Of a stretch of 14,880 bases of DNA, positions 1 through 6,662 are shown one piece after another. Positions within the stretch are counted from its first letter, which is position 1. Each line of letters opens with the position of its first letter. A program made the translations under genes and the position numbers. The stretch comes from an uncultured Coriobacteriaceae bacterium (GTDB lineage: Bacteria; Actinomycetota; Coriobacteriia; Coriobacteriales; Eggerthellaceae). The stretch spans positions 1 to 14,880 of the forward strand of contig USAB01000042.1 of the NCBI GenBank assembly GCA_900552585.1, read 5' to 3'. A model generated the notes under the pieces. That model was not told where the DNA came from, ran no database searches, and saw only the letters and a list, made by a program, of their open reading frames with translations.

Positions 1-197
1 CGCGGCCGGTCACGCCGCCGGCGCCTGCGGCCCCCGCACCTCAGGCGGCCCCCGAACCGCAGCCGGCAGCTGCGCCGACGGGCGATACTGATCCGCAGGA
101 GGAAGGCGATTTCGCCAGCATGCTGGAAGCGGGCTTCGGCGCCGGCGTGACGTTCGAGGAAGTGGACGGGGGCGACGTGCCCAACGACAACCGCTAG
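1..197 (+). CDS. dnaX: DNA polymerase III gamma/tau subunit, C-terminal end (partial)
   Basis: Frame 3 is open from the window edge to TAG at 195-197 and gives 64 residues. The first ~25 are a Pro/Ala-rich linker (PVTPPAPAAPAPQAAPEPQP). A short acidic tail follows with the segment FASMLEAGFGAGVTFEEV. DnaX is the clamp-loader subunit of the replicative polymerase; its C-terminal part is typically a low-complexity Pro/Ala linker ending in a short structured tail. The call rests mainly on position: dnaX-ybaB-recR is a widely conserved order, and ybaB and recR follow directly. The ATPase domain lies outside the window, so identity is inferred from the tail and the neighbours. The translation stops 139 nt before the ybaB start. 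Confidence 0.75.
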   Translation, partial: RPVTPPAPAAPAPQAAPEPQPAAAPTGDTDPQEEGDFASMLEAGFGAGVTFEEVDGGDVPNDNR

Positions 198-272
198 CAG
201 GGAGGGTCGGCATGCGCGGTTCGAGCGATTTCGGCAGAACGCGCGGCTTCCCTGCGCGGGCATCTGGTAAAT

Positions 273-290
273 TCCGCACAAGTGCGGTTT
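273..290 (+). terminator. small hairpin with T-run between dnaX and ybaB
   Basis: CCGCA-CAAG-TGCGG is followed by TTTTAT. The stem is only 5-6 bp, so termination would be weak or partial. If functional, it would end part of the dnaX transcription and leave ybaB-recR to its own promoter or to read-through. The TTTTATAGA just after the stem could also serve as a -10-like element for ybaB. The sequence cannot decide between these roles. Confidence 0.35.
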
Positions 291-336
291 TATAGAAGCA
301 AGAGACGGGCGCATGCCCGAAAGGAGATACCCACCC

Positions 337-642
337 ATGGATATGAAGAAGATGATGAAGCAGGCCCAGCAGATGCAGGCGCGCCTGCAGAAGGCGCAGG
401 CAGAGGTTGCCCAGATGACCGCCGAAGGCACGGCGGGCGGCGGCATGGTCAAGGCCACCGTGAAGGGCGACATGACGGTGCAGTCCGTGAAGATCGACAA
501 GATCGTTGTGAACCCGGACGACACGGAGATGCTGGAGGACCTGGTGGTCGCCGCCATCAACGACGCCTTCCGCGAGATGAACGAGATTGCCCAGCAGCAT
601 ATCGACGCCGCTACCGGCGGCATGCAGATTCCGGGCATGTAA
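337..642 (+). CDS. ybaB: YbaB/EbfC family nucleoid-associated protein
   Basis: The product is 101 residues, the usual family length (about 100-110). It starts MDMKKMMKQAQQMQARLQKA, the typical Met/Gln/Lys-rich amphipathic helix. A glycine-rich turn (TAGGGMVKATVKGD) comes next, then the beta-sheet core and a C-terminal helix rich in Glu/Asn/Gln (INDAFREMNEIAQQHIDAAT). Family members are small dimeric DNA-binding proteins that associate with the nucleoid and are nearly always encoded between dnaX and recR. I chose ATG 337 over the in-frame ATG 313. AAAGGAGAT at 320-328 is well spaced for 337, and the extra eight residues from 313 would be encoded through that ribosome binding site. The stop TAA lies 3 nt before the recR ATG, so translational coupling is likely. 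Confidence 0.95.
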   Translation: MDMKKMMKQAQQMQARLQKAQAEVAQMTAEGTAGGGMVKATVKGDMTVQSVKIDKIVVNPDDTEMLEDLVVAAINDAFREMNEIAQQHIDAATGGMQIPGM

Positions 643-645
643 CTC

Positions 646-1242
646 ATGTACGCAGCTCCCTCTATCCAGAAACTGCTCGACGAACTGGGACGACTTCCGG
701 GCATCGGTCCGAAGTCGGCCCAGCGCATTGCGTATTGGCTGCTGAACGCCGATCGTGAGACGGCGCTGCGCCTGGCGAACGCCATCGTGGAGGTCAAGGA
801 CACCGTGCATTTCTGCTCCACATGCTTCAATTACGCGCAGGACGACCTGTGCGAGATCTGCGCTTCGCCCGATCGCGATCACGGCATTATCTGCGTGGTC
901 AGCGAGCCCCACGACATCCCGCCCATCGAACGCACCACGCTGTACAACGGCGTCTACCATGTGCTGGGCGGCGCGCTTTCGCCTATGGAGGGCATCGGCC
1001 CTGACGATCTGCACATTGCCGAATTGATGAGCCGCCTGTCCGACGGCGCCGTCACGGAAGTGCTGCTTGCCACGAACCCGAACGTTGAGGGCGAAACGAC
1101 GGCAAGCTATCTGGCGCGGCTCATCAAGCCGCTTGGCATCCGCGTAACGCGCCTGGCCAGCGGTCTGCCCGTCGGCGGCGACTTGGAGTTCGCAGACGAG
1201 GTCACGCTCGGCCGTGCCATCGAAAGCCGTAGGGAGCTGTAA
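646..1242 (+). CDS. recR: Recombination mediator protein RecR
   Basis: The product is 198 residues, the normal RecR length. The N-terminal helix-hairpin-helix includes LGRLPGIGPKSAQRIAYWLL (about residues 14-33). A C4 zinc finger follows, with Cys57, Cys60, Cys69 and Cys72 (CSTC...CEIC). The Toprim domain runs from about residue 79 to 175 and carries HVLGGALSPMEGIGPDDL and ATNPNVEGETTA. The C-terminal signature ASGLPVGGDLEFADEVTL is intact. RecR acts with RecF/RecO to load RecA onto SSB-coated gapped DNA in the cytoplasm. ATG 646 has no strong Shine-Dalgarno of its own and sits 3 nt after the ybaB stop, so it probably depends on coupling. The recR stop shares its last A with the ATG of the next gene (TAATG). 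Confidence 0.97.
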   Translation: MYAAPSIQKLLDELGRLPGIGPKSAQRIAYWLLNADRETALRLANAIVEVKDTVHFCSTCFNYAQDDLCEICASPDRDHGIICVVSEPHDIPPIERTTLYNGVYHVLGGALSPMEGIGPDDLHIAELMSRLSDGAVTEVLLATNPNVEGETTASYLARLIKPLGIRVTRLASGLPVGGDLEFADEVTLGRAIESRREL

Positions 1243-2486
1243 TGGCAACCGAACGCCCTGATCTCTTTGAACTGACGGATGACCAACGGGAGCTGCTGGA
1301 ACGGAATCGTCTGCGCGAAGAGGCGCTGCTTTCGCCGCATGCTACCCATAGCAACCAGGCAATTTACGAGCGCCCGGATGTGCTGACCGATGTCGATGCG
1401 TGCTTGCGGCCCGCATTCGTGCGGGATGTGGACCGCATCCTGAACAATGCTTTCTATAACCGCTGCATGGACAAGACGCAGGTGTTCCCGTTCTTCCGGA
1501 ATGACGACCTGTCGCGCCGTTCGTTCCATCTGCAGCTGGTGGCGCAGATCTCCCTGAAGATTGGGCGGGCTTTGGGTCTGAACACGGCCCTGATCCAGGC
1601 TATCGCTCTGGGGCACGACCTGGGTCACACGCCCTTCGGCCACGGGGGAGAGCGAATGCTGGATACGCTGCTCTTCACGCATACGGACGCGCCGGGCATA
1701 CCGGGCCGTCATTTCAGCCATAATGTGCAGAGCGTGCGTCTGCTGCGACAGATTTCCACCAGCAATCTGTCACTGCAGACATACAATGGCATTCTTTCGC
1801 ATTGCGGCGAAAAGGCGTTCGCGAAGTACGAGCCGCGGCCGTGCGATACGTTTGCCGACCTGGATGCCATGATGGCGGATTGCTATTGCAGCTTCTCGAA
1901 CAGCCAGTTGCTGCGGCCCAGCACGCTGGAAGGATGCGTCGTGCGCATTTGCGACATTCTGGCGTACCTGGGCAAGGACCGTCAAGACGCGGTGAGCATT
2001 GGCGTACTGGACGAGAGCGAGTACCGCACAGACGGCGAAGTAGTCGGTGCCACGAACGCGGACTATATCAGGAACACGACGCTGAACCTGATCAAGAACA
2101 GCTTGGGGAAAAGCTATCTCGCGCTTGACCCCGAGGTGTTTGAAAGCCTGATGCGCATCAAAGACGAAAACTCGCGGCTCATTTACCAATCGAAGGCGGC
2201 CCATGCCCGCTTGGATAGCATCATCGAGCCTATGATGACGCGCATCTTCGAGCGTTGCTTGGACGACCTGCACGCCGGCAATGAAGGTGCGCCCATATTC
2301 CGCCACCATGTGCATTCGTGGGTTATGCGCTACAACTCGCAATATGCGGAGCGAAATGCGCCCGAAGTTATTGTTGCGGACTACATTGCGTGTATGACCG
2401 ACGAATATTTCATCGACTTGTACAATTACCTGTTCCCCGAACAGGCCGTGGACAAAGAGTCGCTGTACCATTCGTACTTCGAATAG
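1242..2486 (+). CDS. dgt: HD-domain dNTP triphosphohydrolase (dGTPase-like)
   Basis: The product is 414 residues. The metal-binding HD residues are visible: His96 (RRSFHLQLV), His125-Asp126 (IALGHDLGHTPFGHGGE) and Asp238 (VVRICDILAYLGKDRQDA). This arrangement is that of deoxyguanosinetriphosphate triphosphohydrolase-like proteins, which remove triphosphate from dNTPs and so adjust nucleotide pools. The LGHTPFGH segment after HD is especially diagnostic. Family knowledge does not fix substrate preference, and many members act on several dNTPs, so dGTP specificity is not claimed. The ATG overlaps the recR stop by one base, indicating tight translational coupling with the repair gene upstream. 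The C-terminus ends normally at TAG (2484-2486), before a bidirectional terminator. Confidence 0.9.
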   Translation: MATERPDLFELTDDQRELLERNRLREEALLSPHATHSNQAIYERPDVLTDVDACLRPAFVRDVDRILNNAFYNRCMDKTQVFPFFRNDDLSRRSFHLQLVAQISLKIGRALGLNTALIQAIALGHDLGHTPFGHGGERMLDTLLFTHTDAPGIPGRHFSHNVQSVRLLRQISTSNLSLQTYNGILSHCGEKAFAKYEPRPCDTFADLDAMMADCYCSFSNSQLLRPSTLEGCVVRICDILAYLGKDRQDAVSIGVLDESEYRTDGEVVGATNADYIRNTTLNLIKNSLGKSYLALDPEVFESLMRIKDENSRLIYQSKAAHARLDSIIEPMMTRIFERCLDDLHAGNEGAPIFRHHVHSWVMRYNSQYAERNAPEVIVADYIACMTDEYFIDLYNYLFPEQAVDKESLYHSYFE

Positions 2487-2636
2487 CCAAGTGGAATAGC
2501 CTGCTGCTGGGCGGCAGCGGTGCGTTCCGGAGTTTTGGCAGAACGAATAGCCGCAAGAAGAATAGAATGCCCGACTCCGTGTTCGGAGCCGGATAGGTTG
2601 CGCGATGCTGTTTGCCGGCACCTGCCATTGAAATAA
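2487..2636. other. convergent intergenic spacer without a gene
   Basis: The spacer lies between the stop of the dNTPase gene and the terminator hairpin. It contains two small dyads: GCTGC...GCAGC around 2501-2516, and CTCCG-TGTT-CGGAG around 2574-2587. Neither has a T-run, and I see no convincing coding frame. Confidence 0.5.
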
Positions 2637-2667
2637 AAAAGGAGCGCCTGCTCGAGGCGCTCCTTTT
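2635..2667. terminator. bidirectional rho-independent terminator
   Basis: GGAGCGCC (2641-2648) and GGCGCTCC (2656-2663) form a perfect 8-bp stem with a 7-nt loop. It is flanked by AAAAAA on the left and TTTT on the right. Read on the minus strand it ends in six Ts and lies 23 nt past the short-chain dehydrogenase stop. Read on the plus strand it ends in four Ts and closes the dnaX-ybaB-recR-dgt cluster. Confidence 0.85.
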
Positions 2668-2689
2668 CGAGTATCCCGTGGTATCGGAA

Positions 2690-3496
2690 TTACTGCAGCG
2701 ACCAGCCGCCGTCCAGGACGATGGTCTGACCGGTGGTGTACTCGTTGATGGGGTTCAGGAAGAACATGATAGCGGAAGCCATCTCGTCCAGGGAGCCCAT
2801 GTACGTGTAGTCGCGCAGCGGGGTGCGGGACTTGACGTAGGCCTCCTGCTGAGGCTGCTCCTCGAAGACCTTCTTGACCATCGGGGTGAAGACATAGCCG
2901 GGGGCGATGCCGTTCACGCGGATGTCGTACTTGGCCAGGTCGACGGCCATTGCACGGACCATGCCCATGACAGCGGACTTCGTGGTGGAGTAAGGAGCGA
3001 TGTTCTCCATCGGGCGAGAGCCACGGCCAGAAGAAATGATGACGATCTTGCCGCCCTTGCCCTGCTCCTTCATGATCTTGCCAGCGGAGGTGGCCAGGAA
3101 CCAGTTAGCTTTCACGTTGACGTTGAAGATCTTGTCGTACTGCTCGGGCGTGACATCCAGGACGTTCATGCGGGGCAGAGCGATGCCGGCGGTGGAAACG
3201 ACCATGTTGATCTCGCCGCACTCGTCAACGGTCTTCTTCAGCATGGCGTCGATGTTCTCCTGATTGGTGCCGTCGCACAGCATGCCCAGGACCTTCTGGC
3301 CTTCCTTGGCGTCAGCAGCCAGTTCCTTGGCGGTGTCCAGGCACAGCTGCTCGGGCACGCCGCAGATCATGACGTTAGCGCCAGCGGCGATCAGAGACTG
3401 AGCCGTAGCCTTGCCGATGCCGGAGCCGCCGCCCATAACGACTGCAGTCTGGCCTGCCAGCACCTGATCCGGCTGAGTTGCGAACCAATTAGCCAT
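2690..3496 (-). CDS. Short-chain dehydrogenase/reductase (SDR), NAD(P)-dependent
   Basis: The product is 268 residues, classical SDR length. It has the Rossmann glycine motif GGGSGIGKA (residues 22-30), the structural Asn127 (NVNVKA), Ser156 (IISSGRG), and Tyr169 with Lys173 (YSTTK). The C-terminal RVNGIAPGYVFTPM and GQTIVLDGGWS are typical. The protein should oxidise a secondary alcohol or reduce a ketone. It resembles gluconate 5-dehydrogenase or 3-oxoacyl reductase-like SDRs, but the substrate cannot be read from the sequence. Two positions differ from consensus: the first residue of TGxxxGIG is not Thr, and NNAG is replaced by STAG (residues 101-104). I start at ATG 3496, which has AAAGGAAG 8 nt upstream; a longer frame to 3610 would run through that site and the promoter. 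The gene is divergent from the MFS transporter. Confidence 0.92.
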   Translation of the reverse strand: MANWFATQPDQVLAGQTAVVMGGGSGIGKATAQSLIAAGANVMICGVPEQLCLDTAKELAADAKEGQKVLGMLCDGTNQENIDAMLKKTVDECGEINMVVSTAGIALPRMNVLDVTPEQYDKIFNVNVKANWFLATSAGKIMKEQGKGGKIVIISSGRGSRPMENIAPYSTTKSAVMGMVRAMAVDLAKYDIRVNGIAPGYVFTPMVKKVFEEQPQQEAYVKSRTPLRDYTYMGSLDEMASAIMFFLNPINEYTTGQTIVLDGGWSLQ

Positions 3497-3504
3497 ATGT
3501 GTTA

Positions 3505-3512
3505 CTTCCTTT
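3505..3512 (-). promoter_or_regulatory. ribosome binding site of the SDR gene
   Basis: On the minus strand this reads AAAGGAAG with 8 nt to ATG at 3496. It fixes the start and excludes the 38-residue upstream extension. Confidence 0.8.
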
Positions 3513-3598
3513 CCTGTAGGAGGGATCCTCTCAGACCCATCCTGAACCAACCGACACCGCTGCACTTCCGATACCACGATGTCTTTTGCACGCTCCTG

Positions 3599-3604
3599 AT
3601 TATA
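3599..3604 (-). promoter_or_regulatory. candidate -10 element for the SDR gene
   Basis: On the minus strand this reads TATAAT, an exact consensus -10, placing a transcription start about 90-100 nt before the SDR ATG. No good -35 is seen at 16-18 nt (ACCCAT or TTACCC there), which suggests dependence on an activator. Confidence 0.45.
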
Positions 3605-3664
3605 GTCCAATGGCTGTAACTATGGGTAATTTAGTAAATGATAGATAGGATTTATTAAACTTCG

Positions 3665-3714
3665 TACGCAGGTTTTTCTCGCAAAATGCACTTTCATGTT
3701 GCATTTCATGCGTA
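3665..3714. repeat. two overlapping inverted repeats in the SDR-MFS divergent region
   Basis: TACGCA (3665-3670) pairs with TGCGTA (3709-3714). Inside this span AAATGCA (3684-3690) pairs with TGCATTT (3700-3706) across 9 nt. The arms are perfect. They lie upstream of the candidate SDR -10 on the minus strand, where an activator site would be expected. The function is inferred from position only. Confidence 0.45.
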
Positions 3715-3849
3715 GGGGAAAATAACAAAATTCAATGATGCTGCATGCGGCGAGAAGAAGGGCGTCAAGGGCGAATTTCCTCAATTTGGGGTATTTTTCC
3801 ACTCCTGCGTATTTCTATTCAAAGTATAAAGGGGGAGCGAAAAACCCAT

Positions 3850-3879
3850 TTGAATATTCTATCTATTTATAAATATATA
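3850..3879 (+). promoter_or_regulatory. candidate promoter for the MFS gene
   Basis: TTGAAT (3850-3855) and TATATA (3874-3879) are spaced 18 bp apart within a very AT-rich stretch. A perfect 12-bp palindrome TATTTATAAATA (3864-3875) overlaps the -10. TATAAA at 3887-3892 is an alternative -10. AT richness makes chance matches likely, hence the low confidence. A start here would give a leader of about 165-170 nt that contains the palindrome at 3956-3999. Confidence 0.35.
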
Positions 3880-3955
3880 TATTACCTATAAATGCTTAGA
3901 ATCACAGACATAGGTATTCATTCGCTCTGTCAGTGAGTTCGTTTCCAAGCGGATG

Positions 3956-3999
3956 TTTTCCTACCTTTACATTCACTGGCTGAATTAAAGGTAGGAAGA
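3956..3999. repeat. long near-perfect palindrome in the MFS leader
   Basis: CCTACCTTTA (3960-3969) pairs with TAAAGGTAGG (3986-3995), and ATTCA (3971-3975) pairs with TGAAT (3981-3985), leaving a CTGGC loop. A single C (3970) is bulged. TTTT/AAGA extends the base by about four pairs including one wobble. The total is about 19 bp, ending 56 nt before the MFS ATG. There is no T-run on either strand, so it is not a normal terminator. It could be an operator dyad or an mRNA structure in the leader. Confidence 0.8.
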
Positions 4000-4054
4000 A
4001 TTCCAGTTTGGATACTGCTTTCTGCGGGGCAAAGAGAAGAAAGGGCGTGCATAA

Positions 4055-5353
4055 ATGAGTGCTGCAGAACGTGCGAAAAAGTACATGTTCGCCATTGCCC
4101 TGACGTACATGTGCTACCTGACTCACGGCATTCAGGCAATCATCCTGAGCCAGAATCAGGTCAACTTCTACACGCAGTGGGGTTATACCGACGCCACTGC
4201 CGGTGCTGCTGCCGTATCTATGGCAATCGTCTGGACAGGCGTCGGCAAATTCGTCAGCGTGTGGGCGGGCGGCGAACTGTCCGACCGTATCGGCCGCAAG
4301 ATTCCGGCCGTGGTCGGCGGCGTGCTGTACATCACCTGCTTCAGTATCTTGCTGACTACCACGGACGCCACCGTTGCCTGCTTCGCGGCGTTCCTATCCG
4401 GTCTGGCTACGTCCGGCTTCTGGGATGCCTCCCTGTATCCCGCCACGCAGGAAGCCGATCCGAAGAATGCTGCCTCTTGGGTCATCGGCATCAAGTTCGT
4501 CATTTCCGTCTCTGGCATCATCTATCCGCTGTTCGCCGCAATGAACAGCGATCCGGGTTCTTGGCACGTCAACATCGTCATCCCCATCGTGATGTCCGTC
4601 ATAGCCACAATCATGGCTATCATCTGCCCGTTCGTTTATGACGACGAACGCAAGACAAAGGTGGAAGGCGCGAACAGCGAGGACGTGAAGAACGCTGCCG
4701 AGGCAGAGATCAAGGCTCAGAGGGAAGCCATGCTGGCAAAGCCGAACGCCCTGGTGAACTTCATCACCATGTTCTACGGCTTCGTCTGCATGTTCATCAT
4801 GTACGGTGCCCAGCAGTACACGAAGCAGTTCGGTATCACGAACTGCGGGCTTGATCCTGTTGCTGCCGCCGGTTTGACTTCCATCTATACGGTCGGCTCC
4901 CTGATTGCGGTTCTGTTCTGGGCATTCATGATGTCCAAGCTGCGTTGGAACCCCGTCAAGGTCGTCCTGATCGACTCCATCATCTCGGCCGTCGCGCTGG
5001 CCATCGTGTTGCTGATCCATGTGAATGTGGTCATCTACATCGCCATCGCCCTGCTGGGCTTCGGCGCCGCCGGTGGCGCCCTGCAGACGGGTCTGATTGT
5101 TCGTCAGAACTACTGCCCCGGTCCGAAGGGCCGCAACGTCGGAATCTACTACACGTTTATGGGTGCCGGCTCCGTGTTCCTGCCCTTTATCGTGGGCAGC
5201 TTGACCACGGCTATCGGTCAGGGCGCTGCGGTGTGGACCATGATGGTGCTGCTGCTGGTGTTCTCCTGCCTGGCGATTGTCATGATGATGTACCTGGTCA
5301 GCCAGTCCAAGAAGCTGTTCGGTTATAGTGCGATGGACAAGATGCCCGAGTAA
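4055..5353 (+). CDS. Major facilitator superfamily (MFS) transporter
   Basis: The product is 432 residues with about twelve hydrophobic segments in two halves. The halves are separated by a charged, probably cytoplasmic, loop at about residues 195-231 (DDERKTKVEG...KAQREAM). The MFS signature between helices 2 and 3 is clear: GGELSDRIGRK (residues 72-82). The protein sits in the inner membrane and should move a small solute using a proton or solute gradient. The neighbours (SDR, LysR, acyl-CoA dehydrogenase) suggest an organic acid or its breakdown product, but this is inference. There is no signal peptide. ATG 4055 is preceded by GAAAGGG about 10 nt upstream. The gene is divergent from the SDR and is followed by a hairpin terminator, so it is probably monocistronic. 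Confidence 0.92.
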   Translation: MSAAERAKKYMFAIALTYMCYLTHGIQAIILSQNQVNFYTQWGYTDATAGAAAVSMAIVWTGVGKFVSVWAGGELSDRIGRKIPAVVGGVLYITCFSILLTTTDATVACFAAFLSGLATSGFWDASLYPATQEADPKNAASWVIGIKFVISVSGIIYPLFAAMNSDPGSWHVNIVIPIVMSVIATIMAIICPFVYDDERKTKVEGANSEDVKNAAEAEIKAQREAMLAKPNALVNFITMFYGFVCMFIMYGAQQYTKQFGITNCGLDPVAAAGLTSIYTVGSLIAVLFWAFMMSKLRWNPVKVVLIDSIISAVALAIVLLIHVNVVIYIAIALLGFGAAGGALQTGLIVRQNYCPGPKGRNVGIYYTFMGAGSVFLPFIVGSLTTAIGQGAAVWTMMVLLLVFSCLAIVMMMYLVSQSKKLFGYSAMDKMPE

Positions 5354-5383
5354 TCGGATCGCAGTCCAACTACACGTATCCTC

Positions 5384-5435
5384 AGTTCGGCGGTTCGCTT
5401 TGAGCGGGCCGCCGAACTGGCATTCGGTGCCTTTT
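5384..5435 (+). terminator. terminator after the MFS gene (tandem hairpins)
   Basis: AGTTCGGCGG (5384-5393) and CCGCCGAACT (5409-5418) form a perfect 10-bp stem. A second small hairpin GGCA-TTCGG-TGCC (5419-5431) follows immediately and runs into TTTT. The pair lies 30 nt past the MFS stop and should isolate it from the LysR gene. Confidence 0.7.
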
Positions 5436-5491
5436 CGACAGTCGGCTTCGAACTGAAGCACCTGACTGACTGCGGTTAAAGGACGCCGTTA

Positions 5492-5500
5492 TGCTATATT
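5492..5500 (+). promoter_or_regulatory. candidate extended -10 promoter for the LysR gene
   Basis: TGCTATATT is an extended -10 (TGn plus TATATT). No clear -35 is seen 17 bp upstream, which is common for extended -10 promoters. The transcription start would fall near 5507, about 54 nt before the ATG. Confidence 0.45.
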
Positions 5501-5560
5501 CTCATTTATGCACCTTTCTTACTGAGTCCTTCTTTAACGATAGAAAAGAGATATCGGACT

Positions 5561-6475
5561 ATGAACCTGTCGCATTTGTACTATTTCCGTACTTTGGCGC
5601 GCGTTCAGCATTACACGCGTGCGGCAGAAGAACTGTTCATCACGCAGCCGACGCTTTCCAATGCGGTCTCGCAGCTGGAAAAGGAGCTCGGCATCCCGCT
5701 GTTCCAGAAGGAAGGGCGCAATGTGCGCCTGACGAAGCAGGGACGTGAATTCGACGAATACATCACGCAGGCGCTTGATCTTATCGACAAGGCCGTTGAT
5801 ATTGCGCACGAGCAAGCGGGATCGCCGTCGGGCGCCATCGATTTGGGTGTCATCTACACCATCCAGGCAGATTATCTGCCGCCGTTGCTGCGCGCGTATC
5901 GGGACCGCTACGGGAGCGGCATTACCATCAATACGTACCAGGGCCTCACAACACAGCTGGTGGAGGACTTGGAGTCCGGGCGTTACGATGTGGTGTTCGG
6001 CTCGTACGTGGAGGGCAAGGAGGATGACCTGGGATTCATTCCCGTGGATTCCCAACGGCTTGTTGCCGTGGTGCACGATTACAGCCCGTTTGCAAAGCGC
6101 GAGAGCGTGACCATCGAGGATCTTTCGCATTCGAAGATTTACAGCTACTCGCCCGACATCCCCCTGGGCAAGGAGGTCCGCAAGATTTGTCGGGAATGCT
6201 GCGACCGGGACCTGGACATCCATGCCACGGCAGAAGACGAGATCACACTGGGATCCCTGGTGGATTCCGACCCGTCCGCAATCGGCTTGGTTCTGGACAC
6301 GCTGGGTCTGCTGCCGTTCCAGAACCTGGTGAAAGTGCGGCTTTCGGAAGTGCCGGACGACTTCCACAAGGTATACCTTATCTATCGCAAGAACGTCTTC
6401 CAGCCCCGCGCTGTGGAGAACTTCATCGCCTTCGTTCGCGAGTACGGTAACATCGAGCCCGAAGAAGAGCGGTAA
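5561..6475 (+). CDS. LysR-type transcriptional regulator
   Basis: The product is 304 residues, the normal LTTR length. The N-terminal winged helix-turn-helix is intact (RAAEELFITQPTLSNAVSQL, residues 20-39, then LGIPLFQKEGRNVRLTKQG). A linker helix and a periplasmic-binding-protein-like effector domain (about 90-290) follow. LTTRs act as tetramers, usually as activators that need a small co-inducer, often a substrate or intermediate of the regulated pathway. The surrounding SDR, MFS and acyl-CoA dehydrogenase genes are the natural targets, although no binding site is proven. The start ATG 5561 keeps the standard MNLSHLYYF opening; a weak AAAAGAG lies about 12 nt upstream. The gene has its own extended -10 promoter and an 11-bp-stem terminator. 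Confidence 0.93.
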   Translation: MNLSHLYYFRTLARVQHYTRAAEELFITQPTLSNAVSQLEKELGIPLFQKEGRNVRLTKQGREFDEYITQALDLIDKAVDIAHEQAGSPSGAIDLGVIYTIQADYLPPLLRAYRDRYGSGITINTYQGLTTQLVEDLESGRYDVVFGSYVEGKEDDLGFIPVDSQRLVAVVHDYSPFAKRESVTIEDLSHSKIYSYSPDIPLGKEVRKICRECCDRDLDIHATAEDEITLGSLVDSDPSAIGLVLDTLGLLPFQNLVKVRLSEVPDDFHKVYLIYRKNVFQPRAVENFIAFVREYGNIEPEEER

Positions 6476-6503
6476 CTACCTGCGGCATTTGCCGGCTGTG
6501 TGC

Positions 6504-6548
6504 AAAGCGCGCCCCCGACCGTCCTTGGCCGAGGGCGCGCTTTCTTTG
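6504..6548 (+). terminator. terminator after the LysR gene
   Basis: AAAGCGCGCCC (6504-6514) and GGGCGCGCTTT (6533-6543) form a perfect 11-bp stem with an 18-nt loop, followed by CTTTG. It lies 28 nt after the LysR stop. Confidence 0.85.
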
Positions 6549-6589
6549 TGCCCTGGGAGAAGGACCGAATCGAACGGGGTCTGACATGC

Positions 6590-6620
6590 AAAAAGAACCG
6601 CCCGGATATCCGAGCGGTTC
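6590..6620 (-). terminator. terminator after the acyl-CoA dehydrogenase gene
   Basis: GAACCGC (6595-6601) and GCGGTTC (6614-6620) form a 7-bp stem. After one mismatch the inner CGGATATCCG adds three more pairs. On the minus strand the stem is followed by TTTTT (from AAAAA at 6590-6594). It lies 42 nt past the stop of the minus-strand gene. Confidence 0.8.
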
Positions 6621-6662
6621 CAAAATTCGCGTGAAGCGATTCGCTGTTGAAGCGAAACCTGC

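Noticed and set aside
198..312. possible SRP 4.5S-type RNA next to dnaX
   Set aside because: That RNA is often found near dnaX, but the conserved tetraloop region (GGTCAGG...GGAAGGAAGCAGCC type) is absent here.
10..1248. 412-codon open frame on the minus strand opposite dnaX end, ybaB and recR
   Set aside because: It is antisense to three well-recognised genes. Its product is rich in Arg, His, Val and Leu without domain logic, as expected from high-GC antisense frames.
3620..4139. small minus-strand frames (about 60-74 codons) in the SDR-MFS divergent gap
   Set aside because: No ribosome binding site or recognisable domain; they overlap promoter-like sequence and the palindrome.
4394..5461. 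355-codon minus-strand frame opposite the MFS gene
   Set aside because: Asp/His/Gln-rich low-complexity antisense translation of transmembrane codons; the plus-strand MFS gene explains the region.
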